A stretch of 64,000 nucleotides of DNA from CAZAFC01 sp964484675 (GCA_964484675.1 CAZAFC010000003.1:62001-126000); one strand, 5' to 3'. Counted from the first letter of the stretch, positions 35,307 to 44,800 are shown. Notes: generated by a model not told the origin, from the sequence alone. Numbers and translations: made by a program.

Positions 35307-35741
35307 CTAGGCTTCAGTGCTATCGGTGGCCGGGGCTTCTTCGGCAACTGGCTCTGGCTTTTGATCGTTGGCAGCGTTGATTGATTTAGCGTCGAATGCA
35401 ACACCGGTCAGGCGAGCAGCTTTACCGGTTCGGGCGCGCATGTATGTAAGGTAGTTGCGGCGAACTTTGCTGCGCTTGGTGACTTCGACTTTGATGACGA
35501 GCGGGCTGTGCAGCAAGAAACTCTTCTCCACGCCGACACCGCTGGCAATTCGGCGAACGGTGATGCGGCTGGTGTGACTGCCCTTGCGATCAGTGCGAAT
35601 CACCAAACCCTGGAAAATCTGCACGCGCTCTTTGTTGCCTTCTTTAATTTTTTGGTGAACCTTAACGGTGTCGCCGCTTTTTACGTCAACAACCGCGGGT
35701 TTTTTGAATTGCTCTTCGATAGTCTTAATGATAGATTGCAT
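35307..35741 (-). CDS. rplS: 50S ribosomal protein L19
   Basis: Large-subunit protein L19 at the subunit interface. 144 residues from the Met chosen (MQSIIKTIEEQ), which matches the family N-terminus and has AAGG two bases upstream; an ATG eight codons earlier (35765) is also possible. GDTVKVHQKIKEGNKERVQ and GVGVEKSFLLHSP are the family core. An acidic Ala/Glu/Pro tail of about 25 residues is extra compared with E. coli. It has its own promoter and terminator, separate from the usual trmD-rimM neighbours. Confidence 0.95.
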   Translation of the reverse strand: MQSIIKTIEEQFKKPAVVDVKSGDTVKVHQKIKEGNKERVQIFQGLVIRTDRKGSHTSRITVRRIASGVGVEKSFLLHSPLVIKVEVTKRSKVRRNYLTYMRARTGKAARLTGVAFDAKSINAANDQKPEPVAEEAPATDSTEA

Positions 35742-35777
35742 GGCCTTATATTCTTCATTTTCCATTACTTTAGCGTC

Positions 35778-35786
35778 AGTATAACA
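35778..35786 (-). promoter_or_regulatory. rplS promoter (extended -10)
   Basis: TGTTATACT on the minus strand, 12 bases before the first possible ATG (35765) and 36 before the preferred one. Confidence 0.6.
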
Positions 35787-36004
35787 TATCTGTTAACTCG
35801 ATTCAATAATTACTGGCCGGCACGTGCCTCATAGCGCCATCAGTGAACGCGTTCTGCTGCATCTTTGCGGACTGCGAAATTGAAGCAGCGGCGCAACATG
35901 AATGAGCATGGTGCGCCGCGCCGCCCGGTACGATGAATTCGCGATCATACCGGGCTTGAGAACGGCTCAACATCAAGACATCGTGTTGTGTGGGTCCCAA
36001 TGAG
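35787..36004. other. gene-free stretch with two stable inverted repeats
   Basis: Between rplS and the 36005 gene. GCGGCGCA/TGCGCCGC (about 35888-35919) and CCCGGTA/TACCGGG (about 35925-35955, with inner pairing) lie almost back to back. Neither has a U-run. They may be the 3' end of the 36005 transcript or a small structured RNA; I see no ORF worth reporting. Confidence 0.4.
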
Positions 36005-36484
36005 TTAAGTCAAAGCCAAGCGCTGCCGTGATGTGACTCGGAAGAATGAACTGCCGGCGCGCAGCGGGGCCAGCGTCGATGTCCGTGTGTACTCATAGCT
36101 TATTACCAGGCTGTAGTCTGCGTGATCTTTGCCCTTCGGTAGAGACTTGATAATGCCCGCGTTTTTACTGCTCATCTGTCGCCAACCCAGAATCCGGATG
36201 ACTGTGTTGTCACCGCGGTTCCACTTGGGAGCAAAGCAAATCGGCTGACCCTGCTCATGGTGCATCACGGTCACGGCTGTGGTTCCGATGCCCGGAACGG
36301 CCAGCCAGTACTGCATGCCGCACTTGAGCTGTTTGAGCTTGGTGATTCGCGTGCGCTCAAGCTGTTTGCGCTCGGCCTCGAGTGCCTTGGCGCGCAGTTC
36401 GAGCGCTTTGGCTTCTGCCTTCCTACGGAGCTCGTGACGATTCTGCCGGCGACGAGTCAATCGGCCCAAAAGACGACCAAACAT
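36005..36484 (-). CDS. hypothetical coiled-coil protein
   Basis: Not recognised. 159 residues from MFGRLLGRLTRRR; the frame is open to 36550, but that would run over the TATAAT element. The N-terminal about 60 residues are highly basic and heptad-like (RKAEAKALELRAKALEAERK), suggesting a coiled coil or nucleic-acid contact. The remainder looks like a small globular domain (CGMQYWLAVPGIGTTAVTV). An extended -10 lies about 50 bases upstream and no strong ribosome site is seen. It is divergent from the malic enzyme gene. Confidence 0.55.
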   Translation of the reverse strand: MFGRLLGRLTRRRQNRHELRRKAEAKALELRAKALEAERKQLERTRITKLKQLKCGMQYWLAVPGIGTTAVTVMHHEQGQPICFAPKWNRGDNTVIRILGWRQMSSKNAGIIKSLPKGKDHADYSLVISYEYTRTSTLAPLRAGSSFFRVTSRQRLALT

Positions 36485-36532
36485 GATGGAGCCCGCTCTC
36501 TGTTGTCCGTGGTTTCCTGCACTGACCGACGG

Positions 36533-36541
36533 ATTATAGCA
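36533..36541 (-). promoter_or_regulatory. extended -10 of 36005-36484 gene
   Basis: TGCTATAAT on the minus strand. It is 22 bases from the divergent -10 of the malic enzyme gene, so the two promoters share a compact control region. Confidence 0.6.
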
Positions 36542-36562
36542 GTAGCTCATGCGCTCTGTCTA

Positions 36563-36571
36563 TGCAATACT
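36563..36571 (+). promoter_or_regulatory. leaderless promoter of malic enzyme
   Basis: TGCAATACT on the plus strand (extended -10, weak hexamer), ending 6 bases before the ATG at 36578. Confidence 0.5.
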
Positions 36572-36577
36572 GTACAC

Positions 36578-37708
36578 ATGGATTACGCACAAATCGCACT
36601 CGAAAAGCACAAAGAACTCAAGGGTAAAATCGAGGTCATGGCCAAGGACACGGTCGATAGTCGCGATAAGCTGAGCACGTACTACACGCCAGGGGTCGGC
36701 GCGGTAAGTAGCTACGTGGCCGAGCATCCCGAGGAAGCGCGCGAGTACACCTGGCTCAATAATACCGTGGCAGTGCTGAGCGATGGCTCGGCAGTGCTTG
36801 GCCTTGGCAACATTGGGCCGCTTGGCGCGCTGCCGGTGATGGAGGGCAAGGCCATGCTGTTCAAGCAGTTTGGCGACGTCAATGCCGTGCCGATCGTGCT
36901 GGCTGTGCACACGGCCGACGAAATTGTTGCGGCGGCCAAAGCGATCGCGCCAAGTTTTGGTGGCATTAATCTCGAGGACATTGCTGCCCCGATTTGTTTT
37001 GAAGTTGAGAAGCGGCTCAAAGCCGAGCTCGATATTCCGGTCATGCATGACGACCAACACGGCACCGCGATTGTGACGCTCGCGGGTCTTATCAACGCGT
37101 GCAAGGTAACTGGCCGCGAACTCAGCAAATGTTCGATCGTGCTGGTTGGCGCGGGTGCCGCGGGTGTGGCGATTGCCAAGCTCATTCATCTTTTTGCTGG
37201 CACCGATATCGTGAGTGTCGACAGCAAAGGAATTATTGGGCCGGGGCGCACTGATCTCAACGCCCAGAAGCAGGAGCTCCTGGCATTTAATAAGCAGGGC
37301 AAGAACGGCTCGCTGGCCGACGCCGTGCGGGGCGCGGACGTTTTTATTGGCGTGTCGCAGCCCGGACTGCTCACTGGCGAGATGGTTCGCAGCATGGCAG
37401 AGCGTCCAATCGTGTTCGCTATGTCAAACCCGACACCAGAAATCATGCCCGACGAAGCGCGGGCCGCCGGCGCAGCCGTGGTGGCGACTGGGCGCAGCGA
37501 TTTCCCCAATCAGATCAACAATTCGCTCGCTTTTCCTGGCATTTTCCGCGGCGCCCTTGATAATCACGTCCGCGCCATCACCGATGAGCATAAGCTCGCG
37601 GCTGCTCAGGCGATTGCCGCGCTCGTGCCGCAGCCCACTGCCGACGAGATCATCCCCGGCCCGTTTCAGCCCGGACTTGCGCAAGCTGTCGCGGCTGTCA
37701 TCAAATAA
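36578..37708 (+). CDS. NAD(P)-dependent malic enzyme
   Basis: Oxidative decarboxylation of malate to pyruvate, 376 residues, the short bacterial form. Motifs in order: YYTPGVGAV (catalytic Tyr), a conserved MEGKAMLFKQF segment with the catalytic Lys, the metal-binding EDIAAPICF and DDQHGTAIV, and the dinucleotide-binding GAGAAGVAIAKL. The C-terminal MSNPTPEI is also typical. The start is set by the -10 element 6 bases upstream; the frame is open to 36257 but would run through the divergent gene. In a reduced metabolism it can link malate to pyruvate and NAD(P)H. Confidence 0.95.
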   Translation: MDYAQIALEKHKELKGKIEVMAKDTVDSRDKLSTYYTPGVGAVSSYVAEHPEEAREYTWLNNTVAVLSDGSAVLGLGNIGPLGALPVMEGKAMLFKQFGDVNAVPIVLAVHTADEIVAAAKAIAPSFGGINLEDIAAPICFEVEKRLKAELDIPVMHDDQHGTAIVTLAGLINACKVTGRELSKCSIVLVGAGAAGVAIAKLIHLFAGTDIVSVDSKGIIGPGRTDLNAQKQELLAFNKQGKNGSLADAVRGADVFIGVSQPGLLTGEMVRSMAERPIVFAMSNPTPEIMPDEARAAGAAVVATGRSDFPNQINNSLAFPGIFRGALDNHVRAITDEHKLAAAQAIAALVPQPTADEIIPGPFQPGLAQAVAAVIK

Positions 37709-37760
37709 CGGCTCGCCGGCCGCACATATTCAAGTAGCCGACCAGTAGTACCGTGCCGAG

Positions 37761-39368
37761 CTAGCTGATAACACGGTAGACTTCTTCGATCGTCGTCTGG
37801 CCGGCCACGGCCTTGAGTATGCCATCTTGTAGCATGGTGATCATGCCGTCTTCGATGGCCTTCTGCTCGAGCGCGGTTGTGGTGATTTCGTTGGGTGGCT
37901 GGCGGAGAAGCTGCTGAATGCCTGGCGTCATGCGCAGTTGTTCGCGAATTGGCATTTGGCCGATGTAACCGAACGGATGCGCCGTCGACGTCCCGGGCTT
38001 GTACAGCGTAAGATTAGTGAGATCAGGCCGTTCAACTCCTTGGGGAAGCGTGTCAATAACCGCCTGCAGCTGCGCCTTGAGTCCAGCATCCGGCTGGTAG
38101 GCCTGCCTGGTTTCATCGTCGAGCTGGCGAATGAGCCGTTGCGCCATGATCAAATGAATGGCTGAGGCAAACAACGGGTTGATGCCGATAAAATCGAGCA
38201 TGCGCGTAAGTGCAGCGGCGGCACTCGAGGCGTGAAAAGTACTGAGCACCAAGTGGCCTGTGAGCGCAGCTTGTAGGGCCGTACGCGCGGTGTCTTGGTC
38301 ACGAATTTCGCCGATCATCACGACGTCCGGGTCAAGCCGCAGCACGGCACGCAGTTTTTCGGCAAAACCCTGGTCGTTCGTGTCGCCCTGCACTGGGATC
38401 TGCACCACGCCTTCCATGAAATATTCCACTGGATCTTCAAGCGTAATAATTTTGCGTTCGTCAGAATTCAAGGTGTTGATAAGCGAATACAACGTCGTCG
38501 TTTTGCCCGAACCGGTCGGCCCGACCACGAGCACCATGCCCGTCGGGTGCTGGATGATATCGTCGACAACCACTCGTTCACGCTCCGACAGGCCCAAGTG
38601 CTCGAGTGTCAGGATCTCCATCCGGAGTGTGAACAGCCGCATCACAACATCCTGGCCGTACGCCGCTGGCACCGTTTCGACGCGTAAGTTTACCGTGACG
38701 TCTTCACCAGTTGCCATGCGATATGTGCGGTTGATATGCCCGGTTTGGGCATCGAGCGCGCCAGTGGAAATATTTGCCGCCACGGCGATCGATGACAGAA
38801 GTTGATGGTATTTCTCCCTGGGAAGGTCGGCGATCGGGTGCAAAACGCCGTCAACGCGAAAGCGAATGCGCACCAGCTCACGCCGATTTTCGAGGTGAAT
38901 ATCCGATGCCTTGAGGTGGTATGCTTGCTGCACGAGGTATGCCAAAATATCGTCTGCTCGCACTTGCGCAAGAGTTTTGGACACTTCGCCGAACAGTTCC
39001 GAGCTCGAGCCGCCCTGCTTGCTGATGGCGATTTCTTGGTACTCGACTTTTTTGGGCGGGTCGTACAAGCGCATGTACTCGCGGTAGCCCGTGTCGGAAA
39101 TAATCGCGAAGCCGGTGCGAACATCGGTGAGGTGCGCGCGCGTATTGTTGATAGTCTGTTGGGATGTGGTGGTCGTGATGCCAAAGAGCGCCGAACTGCC
39201 ATCGAACCTTAGCGGCACGATACGGTGCGCGTACATGTCGGGCACGGTGAAAAAGTCTTTGAACAACAGTTTTTCGCCTGGCTGAGACGTGTCATAATAG
39301 TCTAAATTAAGCAGCCTGGCGCGACGCTCGGTCGCCTGCTCTTCGTCTTGGCGCGGATCAGAACTCAT
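37761..39368 (-). CDS. pilB: type IV pilus assembly ATPase PilB-like
   Basis: Secretion/pilus extension ATPase of the GspE/PilB family, 535 residues. It has an N-terminal MshEN-like domain, then the core with GPTGSGKTTTLYSL (Walker A), an Asp box, GEIRDQDTA (Walker B) and HLVLSTFHA (His box). The C-terminal tetracysteine zinc motif typical of many PilB/GspE proteins is absent: the segment after QRLIRQL has no Cys. Type IV pili are known in Saccharibacteria; no other pilus gene is nearby. A TGCTATACT element ends 6 bases before the ATG. Confidence 0.92.
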   Translation of the reverse strand: MSSDPRQDEEQATERRARLLNLDYYDTSQPGEKLLFKDFFTVPDMYAHRIVPLRFDGSSALFGITTTTSQQTINNTRAHLTDVRTGFAIISDTGYREYMRLYDPPKKVEYQEIAISKQGGSSSELFGEVSKTLAQVRADDILAYLVQQAYHLKASDIHLENRRELVRIRFRVDGVLHPIADLPREKYHQLLSSIAVAANISTGALDAQTGHINRTYRMATGEDVTVNLRVETVPAAYGQDVVMRLFTLRMEILTLEHLGLSERERVVVDDIIQHPTGMVLVVGPTGSGKTTTLYSLINTLNSDERKIITLEDPVEYFMEGVVQIPVQGDTNDQGFAEKLRAVLRLDPDVVMIGEIRDQDTARTALQAALTGHLVLSTFHASSAAAALTRMLDFIGINPLFASAIHLIMAQRLIRQLDDETRQAYQPDAGLKAQLQAVIDTLPQGVERPDLTNLTLYKPGTSTAHPFGYIGQMPIREQLRMTPGIQQLLRQPPNEITTTALEQKAIEDGMITMLQDGILKAVAGQTTIEEVYRVIS

Positions 39369-39374
39369 GCGCTC

Positions 39375-39383
39375 AGTATAGCA
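39375..39383 (-). promoter_or_regulatory. leaderless promoter of pilB
   Basis: TGCTATACT on the minus strand, ending 6 bases before the ATG at 39368. Confidence 0.68.
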
Positions 39384-39398
39384 TGAGCACATTGCCGC

Positions 39399-39436
39399 TG
39401 CGAGCATTTTGGCGGCAGATCGCCCCGCAAAATGCT
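39399..39436 (-). terminator. hairpin after SpoU methyltransferase gene
   Basis: 11-base-pair stem, CGAGCATTTTG with CAAAATGCTCG, around a 16-base loop that can itself pair (GGCGATC region). A4/T4 tracts lie inside the stem as in the rpsG hairpin, with no outer T-run. Confidence 0.4.
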
Positions 39437-39440
39437 CGAG

Positions 39441-39941
39441 TTACCACTCGGCGAATGTGCACCGATACAGCGCCATCGCGGCCGCCTGCGCGACGTTGAA
39501 CGACTCTTTGCGACCAAACATGGGAATCTCGAGCGCCAAGTCGCACGCTGCAAGCACTTCAGGTTCCACGCCCTCGACTTCACGACCTATAAGAAGGGCG
39601 ATTTTCGCCGGGGGCATGAACGCCGGCAGCGGCACTGCGCCGGGCGCTTGCTCGACAGCCGCTACCACAAAACCTTCACGCTGAAGCTGCACGATCAATG
39701 CCAACACGTCGGGCACTTGCTCCCAGGCGATCATATCTTCGGCATCGAGCGCCGTCTTGTGGATTTGGCGAGCAATCCTGGCGCTTTCGTGCGGCAAGCG
39801 GCCATCATGCTGCATGGGCGGATATGGCGTGTAGCCAGTCAGATACACCTTGGCCGTGCCAAGCCCCTCGGCGGTGCGAAGGAGCGAACCGACGTTGTGG
39901 CAACTCCGCAGGTTGTGTGCAATCAGGACAATCTCAGACAT
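39441..39941 (-). CDS. SpoU/TrmH-family RNA 2'-O-methyltransferase
   Basis: SPOUT-class methyltransferase, 166 residues. Motif 1 is AHNLRSCHNVGSLLRTAEG, motif 2 LIGREVEGVEPEVL and motif 3 IPMFGRKESFNVAQAAAMALY, which together form the trefoil-knot SAM site. There is no extra RNA-binding domain. The substrate (tRNA or rRNA position) cannot be told. The frame is open to 39980, but a TATACT element ends 9 bases before the chosen ATG. Confidence 0.9.
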   Translation of the reverse strand: MSEIVLIAHNLRSCHNVGSLLRTAEGLGTAKVYLTGYTPYPPMQHDGRLPHESARIARQIHKTALDAEDMIAWEQVPDVLALIVQLQREGFVVAAVEQAPGAVPLPAFMPPAKIALLIGREVEGVEPEVLAACDLALEIPMFGRKESFNVAQAAAMALYRCTFAEW

Positions 39942-39950
39942 AATTTGCTC

Positions 39951-39956
39951 AGTATA
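39951..39956 (-). promoter_or_regulatory. leaderless promoter of SpoU gene
   Basis: TATACT on the minus strand, ending 9 bases before the ATG at 39941. Confidence 0.55.
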
Positions 39957-40033
39957 CCTCAGTGAGGCTTGCCTTCGCAAAAATGTCGCTCATCTCTGAA
40001 GCCTACTCAGCCCGGGTGACCGATCAGACGGAT

Positions 40034-40960
40034 TCAATAAATGCTGCCGGCTGCACGCGTTAGCACGACTGCGGCAACTGCGACACCAGCAAGCGCAATA
40101 TCAAGTGCAGGATGCGCGAGCAGCAAAGATTCGCCGCGAACAAGCACTCGATGCCACGCACGAGTGTGGCGAACGGCGAGCATCAGCACGGCAGCGATCG
40201 CCGTTAGCATGAGGGCGGCAATCATCCAGGAGGCGCTGCTTCCGCTGAGCATTTGCAGCTGGGCGATGTTTTGCGCTTCACCTGAGAATAGTTGCGGCCG
40301 TGGTGTGCTAGGTCGCGATGTAGTGCTCACGCCAGCCAAAGCCTGGCCGCTCGTTGCCGCGGTGCTCGGTTCGCCATACAGCGCAACCACGATCGTTTCG
40401 GCACCGTGCCCCTGAAAGTGTGCGGCCTGCACAATGCCAAATCCAACGTCTTGATATGCGTCCTGCAAGAGATTAGCACGATGTTCGGGGCTGCTCAGCC
40501 AAGCCGTTGTTACGGCACTTGTTGAGGCAAATCCATAGGCTAGATTCTCGCCAGCCACTGCGTATGAGTAGCCGGCCGCACGAATAAATGTCCACGGCGT
40601 GGCACCGTTCGGCGTATTGTGCGACCAATAATTGCGTGCAGCCATATCTCGTGCTTTGGCTTGCGCAGCCTGCATCAACTGCGAATTAAGCTTTAATGAA
40701 TTTTCGTGGTCGCTGCTTCGTGCTTTGTTGGTCGCCTGCAGCAGCGAAGACGCCGTTATGCTGTTCGCACTGACGCCGAGCACGCCACCAACGCCGCGAG
40801 AGAGCACGGCACTACACACAAAACCGAGCGCGATAATCGCTACGATTGGCAAATACGGCAAATACGGCTTTGAATAATGCTTCGACACACGGTGATGCTG
40901 GCCGGTTCGCTTTTTCTGATGCGGCGAAACTGCTCGCTTGGGTTTGGCAACGAGAACCAT
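40034..40960 (-). CDS. membrane protein with extracellular CAP (SCP-like) domain
   Basis: 308 residues. A basic N-terminus and first membrane helix (about 38-58) are followed by a CAP domain (about 75-200) with YWSHNTPNG, AGENLAYGF and WLSSPEHRANLL, the YkwD-type signature with the cavity His and Glu residues. A Ser/Thr/Pro linker and two further membrane helices (about 233-255 and 280-300) complete it. CAP proteins of bacteria are secreted or surface proteins of mostly unknown role. A surface role in an epibiont is plausible. A TGCTATACT element ends 8 bases before the ATG. Confidence 0.87.
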   Translation of the reverse strand: MVLVAKPKRAVSPHQKKRTGQHHRVSKHYSKPYLPYLPIVAIIALGFVCSAVLSRGVGGVLGVSANSITASSLLQATNKARSSDHENSLKLNSQLMQAAQAKARDMAARNYWSHNTPNGATPWTFIRAAGYSYAVAGENLAYGFASTSAVTTAWLSSPEHRANLLQDAYQDVGFGIVQAAHFQGHGAETIVVALYGEPSTAATSGQALAGVSTTSRPSTPRPQLFSGEAQNIAQLQMLSGSSASWMIAALMLTAIAAVLMLAVRHTRAWHRVLVRGESLLLAHPALDIALAGVAVAAVVLTRAAGSIY

Positions 40961-40968
40961 ACGATCGC

Positions 40969-40977
40969 AGTATAGCA
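40969..40977 (-). promoter_or_regulatory. leaderless promoter of CAP protein gene
   Basis: TGCTATACT on the minus strand, ending 8 bases before the ATG at 40960. Confidence 0.6.
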
Positions 40978-41076
40978 CCGCTTATGTTTGCGCGCTACTA
41001 CATTGCGGCCGCCGACGGTATCTTCCGCTTTTTATGCACGCTAGCTCATCCAGCTTAGCGATTTGGCCAGCCCTGC

Positions 41077-44000
41077 TTACTGGATCTTGAGATTCTCGGC
41101 ACCTACGAGTTCACGCAGCCGTTCAAGCGTTGCGCCACTGCGCTCAATGCCACCGGGCAATTTGATGATCTGCTTGCTTTCGGGAGGCCCAAGCACGAGC
41201 ACAACATCGGTCGAGCCACTCGATTCATCAATTGCCGTTTTCAGCGAAAGCAGTTTGGCTTGGTCCTGACTGTCGAGCAAGCGAATAAAAATGCGCTCGT
41301 TCTTGGGCGGCAAGCTGCTGCCAACACCTTTGGTTGCAGCGGCCGCAGCGTTTGGGCGAGCAGAGGTTACGCCAGCCGCAACCACACGTTTCACGCCTGG
41401 CGCCCGCAATTTCCTGCCCGTCAGCTGGTAGTTCGCCGCTTGCTCGGCGGTGATTTCCCGGGCATCGTCAACCAAAATCTTCACCTCCTCGCCCAAATTC
41501 CCGTCGCGGTCCTTGGCCGAAACTTTGCCGCGCGACAGCACGACTGTATCACGCTCCCAAAGTCCGGTCGTCTGCTGGTAGGCATTCGGAAATAGGATGA
41601 GCTCAGTTTCGCCGGTCTGATCTTCGAGCTTCACGAAAGCCATTTTCTGACCGTTTTTGGTGGTAATCTCGCGAATGTCGACGATCGTTCCGCCCACCGT
41701 GGCAGCCTTGCCGTCATGTTCGGGCTTGATAGTGCCGAGCGGCATTGTCTGTTCACTTAAGAAATTTTCAAACATCGCCAGCGGGTGCTGACTGAGGTAC
41801 AGGCCGAGCAACTCGCGCTCCCACAACAGCTGTTCGCGCGCAGTGTACAGCGTAAGTGGCTTTTCCAGCAACAACTGCGGTTTAGTGGCGGAGACGTTTT
41901 CTTCGTCTGCGAGCAGGCCAAACAGATCCGTCTGGCCGCTGTTGGCTTCCTTCTGAAGTCGCGCGCCGTATGCCAGCATCGCGTCCATATTGTGAAGCAG
42001 CTTGGAGCGGTCGCCGTAGCGATCGAAGGCGCCGGCGCGCACCAAGCTTTCGAGCGCCTTGCGATTCACGATGCGAACGTTGACTTGGCTGAAAAAATCC
42101 TCGAGCGTGGCAAATTCGCCGTTGGCCTCGCGTACGCGCAATATTTCCTCGACCGCCCCCGAGCCGACGTTCTTGATGGCATTCATGCCGAAGCGAATCG
42201 GCGCTTTGCGGTCATCAGGGTTTTGCGGGCTGGGCACCACCGCGAACTCATGGAATGATTCATTGACATCTGGCTGGAGCACGTTGATGCCCATCTTCTT
42301 GCATTCGGCAATTTCCACCGCTAGCCGATCGGTGTCGTCAAAATCACTTGTCATCACGGCCGCCATAAAAGCCGACGGATAGTGCGCCTTGAGGTAAGCC
42401 GTTTGGTAGGCGATCAGGCCGTAGCACGCGGCGTGCGACTTGTTGAAACAGTAGGCCGCGAAATCCTCGAGCTGCTTCCAGAACGTTTCCATTTCGGCTG
42501 GATTCGCGCCATTTTTGACTGCGCCATTAATAAAATCCACCTTCATTTTCTGCATCACTTCAATCTTTTTTTTGCCGATTGCTTTGCGCAACGTGTCGGC
42601 CTGGCCACCAGTAAATCCGGACAGCTCCTTCGAAATTTGCATCACCTGCTCCTGATATACGAGCACGCCATATGTTGGCTGAAGCGCCGGGATCATCAAG
42701 TCGTGCACGTATTTGATCTCTTTGAGGCCGTGCTTTCGGGCAATAAAGTCATCGATGAACTGCATCGGACCAGGCCGATACAGCGCCACCATAGCGATGA
42801 TGTCATCGAACACCGTCGGCTTGAGCTCGCGCAAGTATCGCTTCATGCCGGCAGATTCAAGCTGAAAAACACCTGTGGTATCGCCACGCTGGAATAGCTC
42901 AAACGTCCGCTGATCGTCGAGCGGCAAGGTGTTGATGTCAATCTCAACACCATAGACGCGCTTAATAATCCGCAGACAATTATTGATGATTGTGAGGTTT
43001 GACAGCCCAAGGAAGTCCATTTTGAGCAAGCCGAGCTCCTCGATCGGATCCTTCGGATACTGCGTAGACACGACGCCTTTTTGCGCCATTTCGAGCGGGG
43101 CAAACTTGACGATATCGTCGGGCGCAATCACCACACCGGCAGCGTGCACACCGTGCGAGCGAATCGTCCCCTCCACGCGAATCGCGAGGTCAAACACTTC
43201 GCGCGCCGACTCGTTTTCTTCATATTCCTTTTTGAGATCGGGGTCACTGACGAGCGATTTTTCGAGCGGAATGTGATGACCTTGCACGGGTGCCGGAATC
43301 ATTTTGGCCCAGCGGTCGGCTTCGGCGTAAGGCACTTGGAGCACACGCGCGACGTCACGCACGGCGTTGCGCGCGGCCATCGTGCCAAACGTCACGATGT
43401 TCGCCACGCGATTCTGGCCGTATTTTTCGGCACAATATTGAATCACTTCGTCGCGGCGCGTGTCCTGGATATCGATGTCGACATCAGGCATGCTGATGCG
43501 GTCTGGGTTCAGGAATCGCTCAAACAGCAGATCGTACTTGAGTGGGTCGAGCTCAGTGATCTTGAGCGAGTACGAAATGATCGAGCCGGCGGCCGAACCG
43601 CGTCCCGGCCCGAACACGATGCCTTGGTCTTTGCCCCAGTTCATAAAATCGGCGATGATCAAAAAGTAGCCGTTGAAGCCCATTTGCGAAATAATGCCGA
43701 GCTCATAATCGGTACGCTCGAGCACTTCGGGCGACAAAAGTTGGCGTGCTTGCTCGACATCAAGTTCCTTGGCGTCGGCCTCGGCCATGCCGCCATATCG
43801 CCACGCCAACCCCTTAAAGACAAGTTTGTGCAAGTACGTTTCTTCTGTTTCGCCCCGAGGCACCGGGAATTTTGGAATGAGAATGTCGCCAAGCTTGATC
43901 TGAATATCGCAGCGATCGGCGATTTCGCGCGTCGTTTTGATAACCTCGGGATGCTCGGCGCCCCAACGGTCGATCAGCTCCTGCGGATCAACCACATGCA

Positions 44001-44781
44001 GCGGGTAATCCTTGAGACTCATGCGTTTTTCGTCGCTCAAGAACGAGCCGGTGCCCACGCACAGCAGGATTTCGTGCGCGTCTTGATCCTCGTGCTTGAG
44101 GTAATGCGCGTCGCACGTCAGCGCCACTTTGATGCCCAGCTCCTTGCCCAATCGCAGTACCTGCGCGTTAATTGCCTCTTGGTCTTTGCTCGGCAGCGGA
44201 TTGTCGGGGTGGCCGTGATCTTGGATCTCGAGATAATATCGATCGCCAAAAACACTCTGATACCAGCGAGCCACCTCGCGCGCCTGCTCGTACTGTTCGT
44301 TGCGCAGCGCGTCGCCAACTTCGCCACCCATGCAGGCACTCAGCGCGATGATGCCTTCATTGTATTTCTCGAGCAGATCGTGGTCGATACGCGGGTAGTA
44401 GTAAAATCCGTCGAGGTTAGCCGTAGTGCTGAGCTGCATCAAATTTTGGTAGCCCTTGTGGTTCATCGCCAGCAAAATCAGGTGAAAACGCTGCTTGTCT
44501 TTCTGCGGATCTTTGTCGGTGTGTTTGCGTGCCGCCACGTACGTCTCGATGCCGATGATCGGTTTCACGCCGCTGGCCTGTGCCTGCTTGTAAAATTCAA
44601 TCGCGCCCGAAAGCGTACCGTGGTCGGTCATCGCCACCGCTTCCATACCAGTTTCTTTGGCAAACTTGAACAGGGCCGGCAGCTTGGTCAGCCCATCGAG
44701 CAAGCTAAACTGCGTGTGATTGTGCAGATGCACGTAGTCGCTTGGCCGCAACTCAGTGGTAGCAGGATTCAAATCAGCCAT
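41077..44781 (-). CDS. dnaE: DNA polymerase III alpha subunit
   Basis: Replicative polymerase catalytic subunit, 1234 residues. It has an N-terminal PHP domain (HLHNHTQFSLLDG, then AMTDHGTL), a polymerase core with FGPGRGSAAGS and PDVDIDIQD (catalytic Asp residues), helix-hairpin-helix motifs and a C-terminal OB fold (GGTIVDIREITTKNG). This is the DnaE type, not PolC, so proofreading is expected elsewhere. A TATACT element (44801-44806) lies 19 bases before the ATG. It is downstream of the YtxH gene with a gap of about 95 bases. Confidence 0.97.
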   Translation of the reverse strand: MADLNPATTELRPSDYVHLHNHTQFSLLDGLTKLPALFKFAKETGMEAVAMTDHGTLSGAIEFYKQAQASGVKPIIGIETYVAARKHTDKDPQKDKQRFHLILLAMNHKGYQNLMQLSTTANLDGFYYYPRIDHDLLEKYNEGIIALSACMGGEVGDALRNEQYEQAREVARWYQSVFGDRYYLEIQDHGHPDNPLPSKDQEAINAQVLRLGKELGIKVALTCDAHYLKHEDQDAHEILLCVGTGSFLSDEKRMSLKDYPLHVVDPQELIDRWGAEHPEVIKTTREIADRCDIQIKLGDILIPKFPVPRGETEETYLHKLVFKGLAWRYGGMAEADAKELDVEQARQLLSPEVLERTDYELGIISQMGFNGYFLIIADFMNWGKDQGIVFGPGRGSAAGSIISYSLKITELDPLKYDLLFERFLNPDRISMPDVDIDIQDTRRDEVIQYCAEKYGQNRVANIVTFGTMAARNAVRDVARVLQVPYAEADRWAKMIPAPVQGHHIPLEKSLVSDPDLKKEYEENESAREVFDLAIRVEGTIRSHGVHAAGVVIAPDDIVKFAPLEMAQKGVVSTQYPKDPIEELGLLKMDFLGLSNLTIINNCLRIIKRVYGVEIDINTLPLDDQRTFELFQRGDTTGVFQLESAGMKRYLRELKPTVFDDIIAMVALYRPGPMQFIDDFIARKHGLKEIKYVHDLMIPALQPTYGVLVYQEQVMQISKELSGFTGGQADTLRKAIGKKKIEVMQKMKVDFINGAVKNGANPAEMETFWKQLEDFAAYCFNKSHAACYGLIAYQTAYLKAHYPSAFMAAVMTSDFDDTDRLAVEIAECKKMGINVLQPDVNESFHEFAVVPSPQNPDDRKAPIRFGMNAIKNVGSGAVEEILRVREANGEFATLEDFFSQVNVRIVNRKALESLVRAGAFDRYGDRSKLLHNMDAMLAYGARLQKEANSGQTDLFGLLADEENVSATKPQLLLEKPLTLYTAREQLLWERELLGLYLSQHPLAMFENFLSEQTMPLGTIKPEHDGKAATVGGTIVDIREITTKNGQKMAFVKLEDQTGETELILFPNAYQQTTGLWERDTVVLSRGKVSAKDRDGNLGEEVKILVDDAREITAEQAANYQLTGRKLRAPGVKRVVAAGVTSARPNAAAAATKGVGSSLPPKNERIFIRLLDSQDQAKLLSLKTAIDESSGSTDVVLVLGPPESKQIIKLPGGIERSGATLERLRELVGAENLKIQ

Positions 44782-44800
44782 GTCTCATTTCTCTGCTTGT

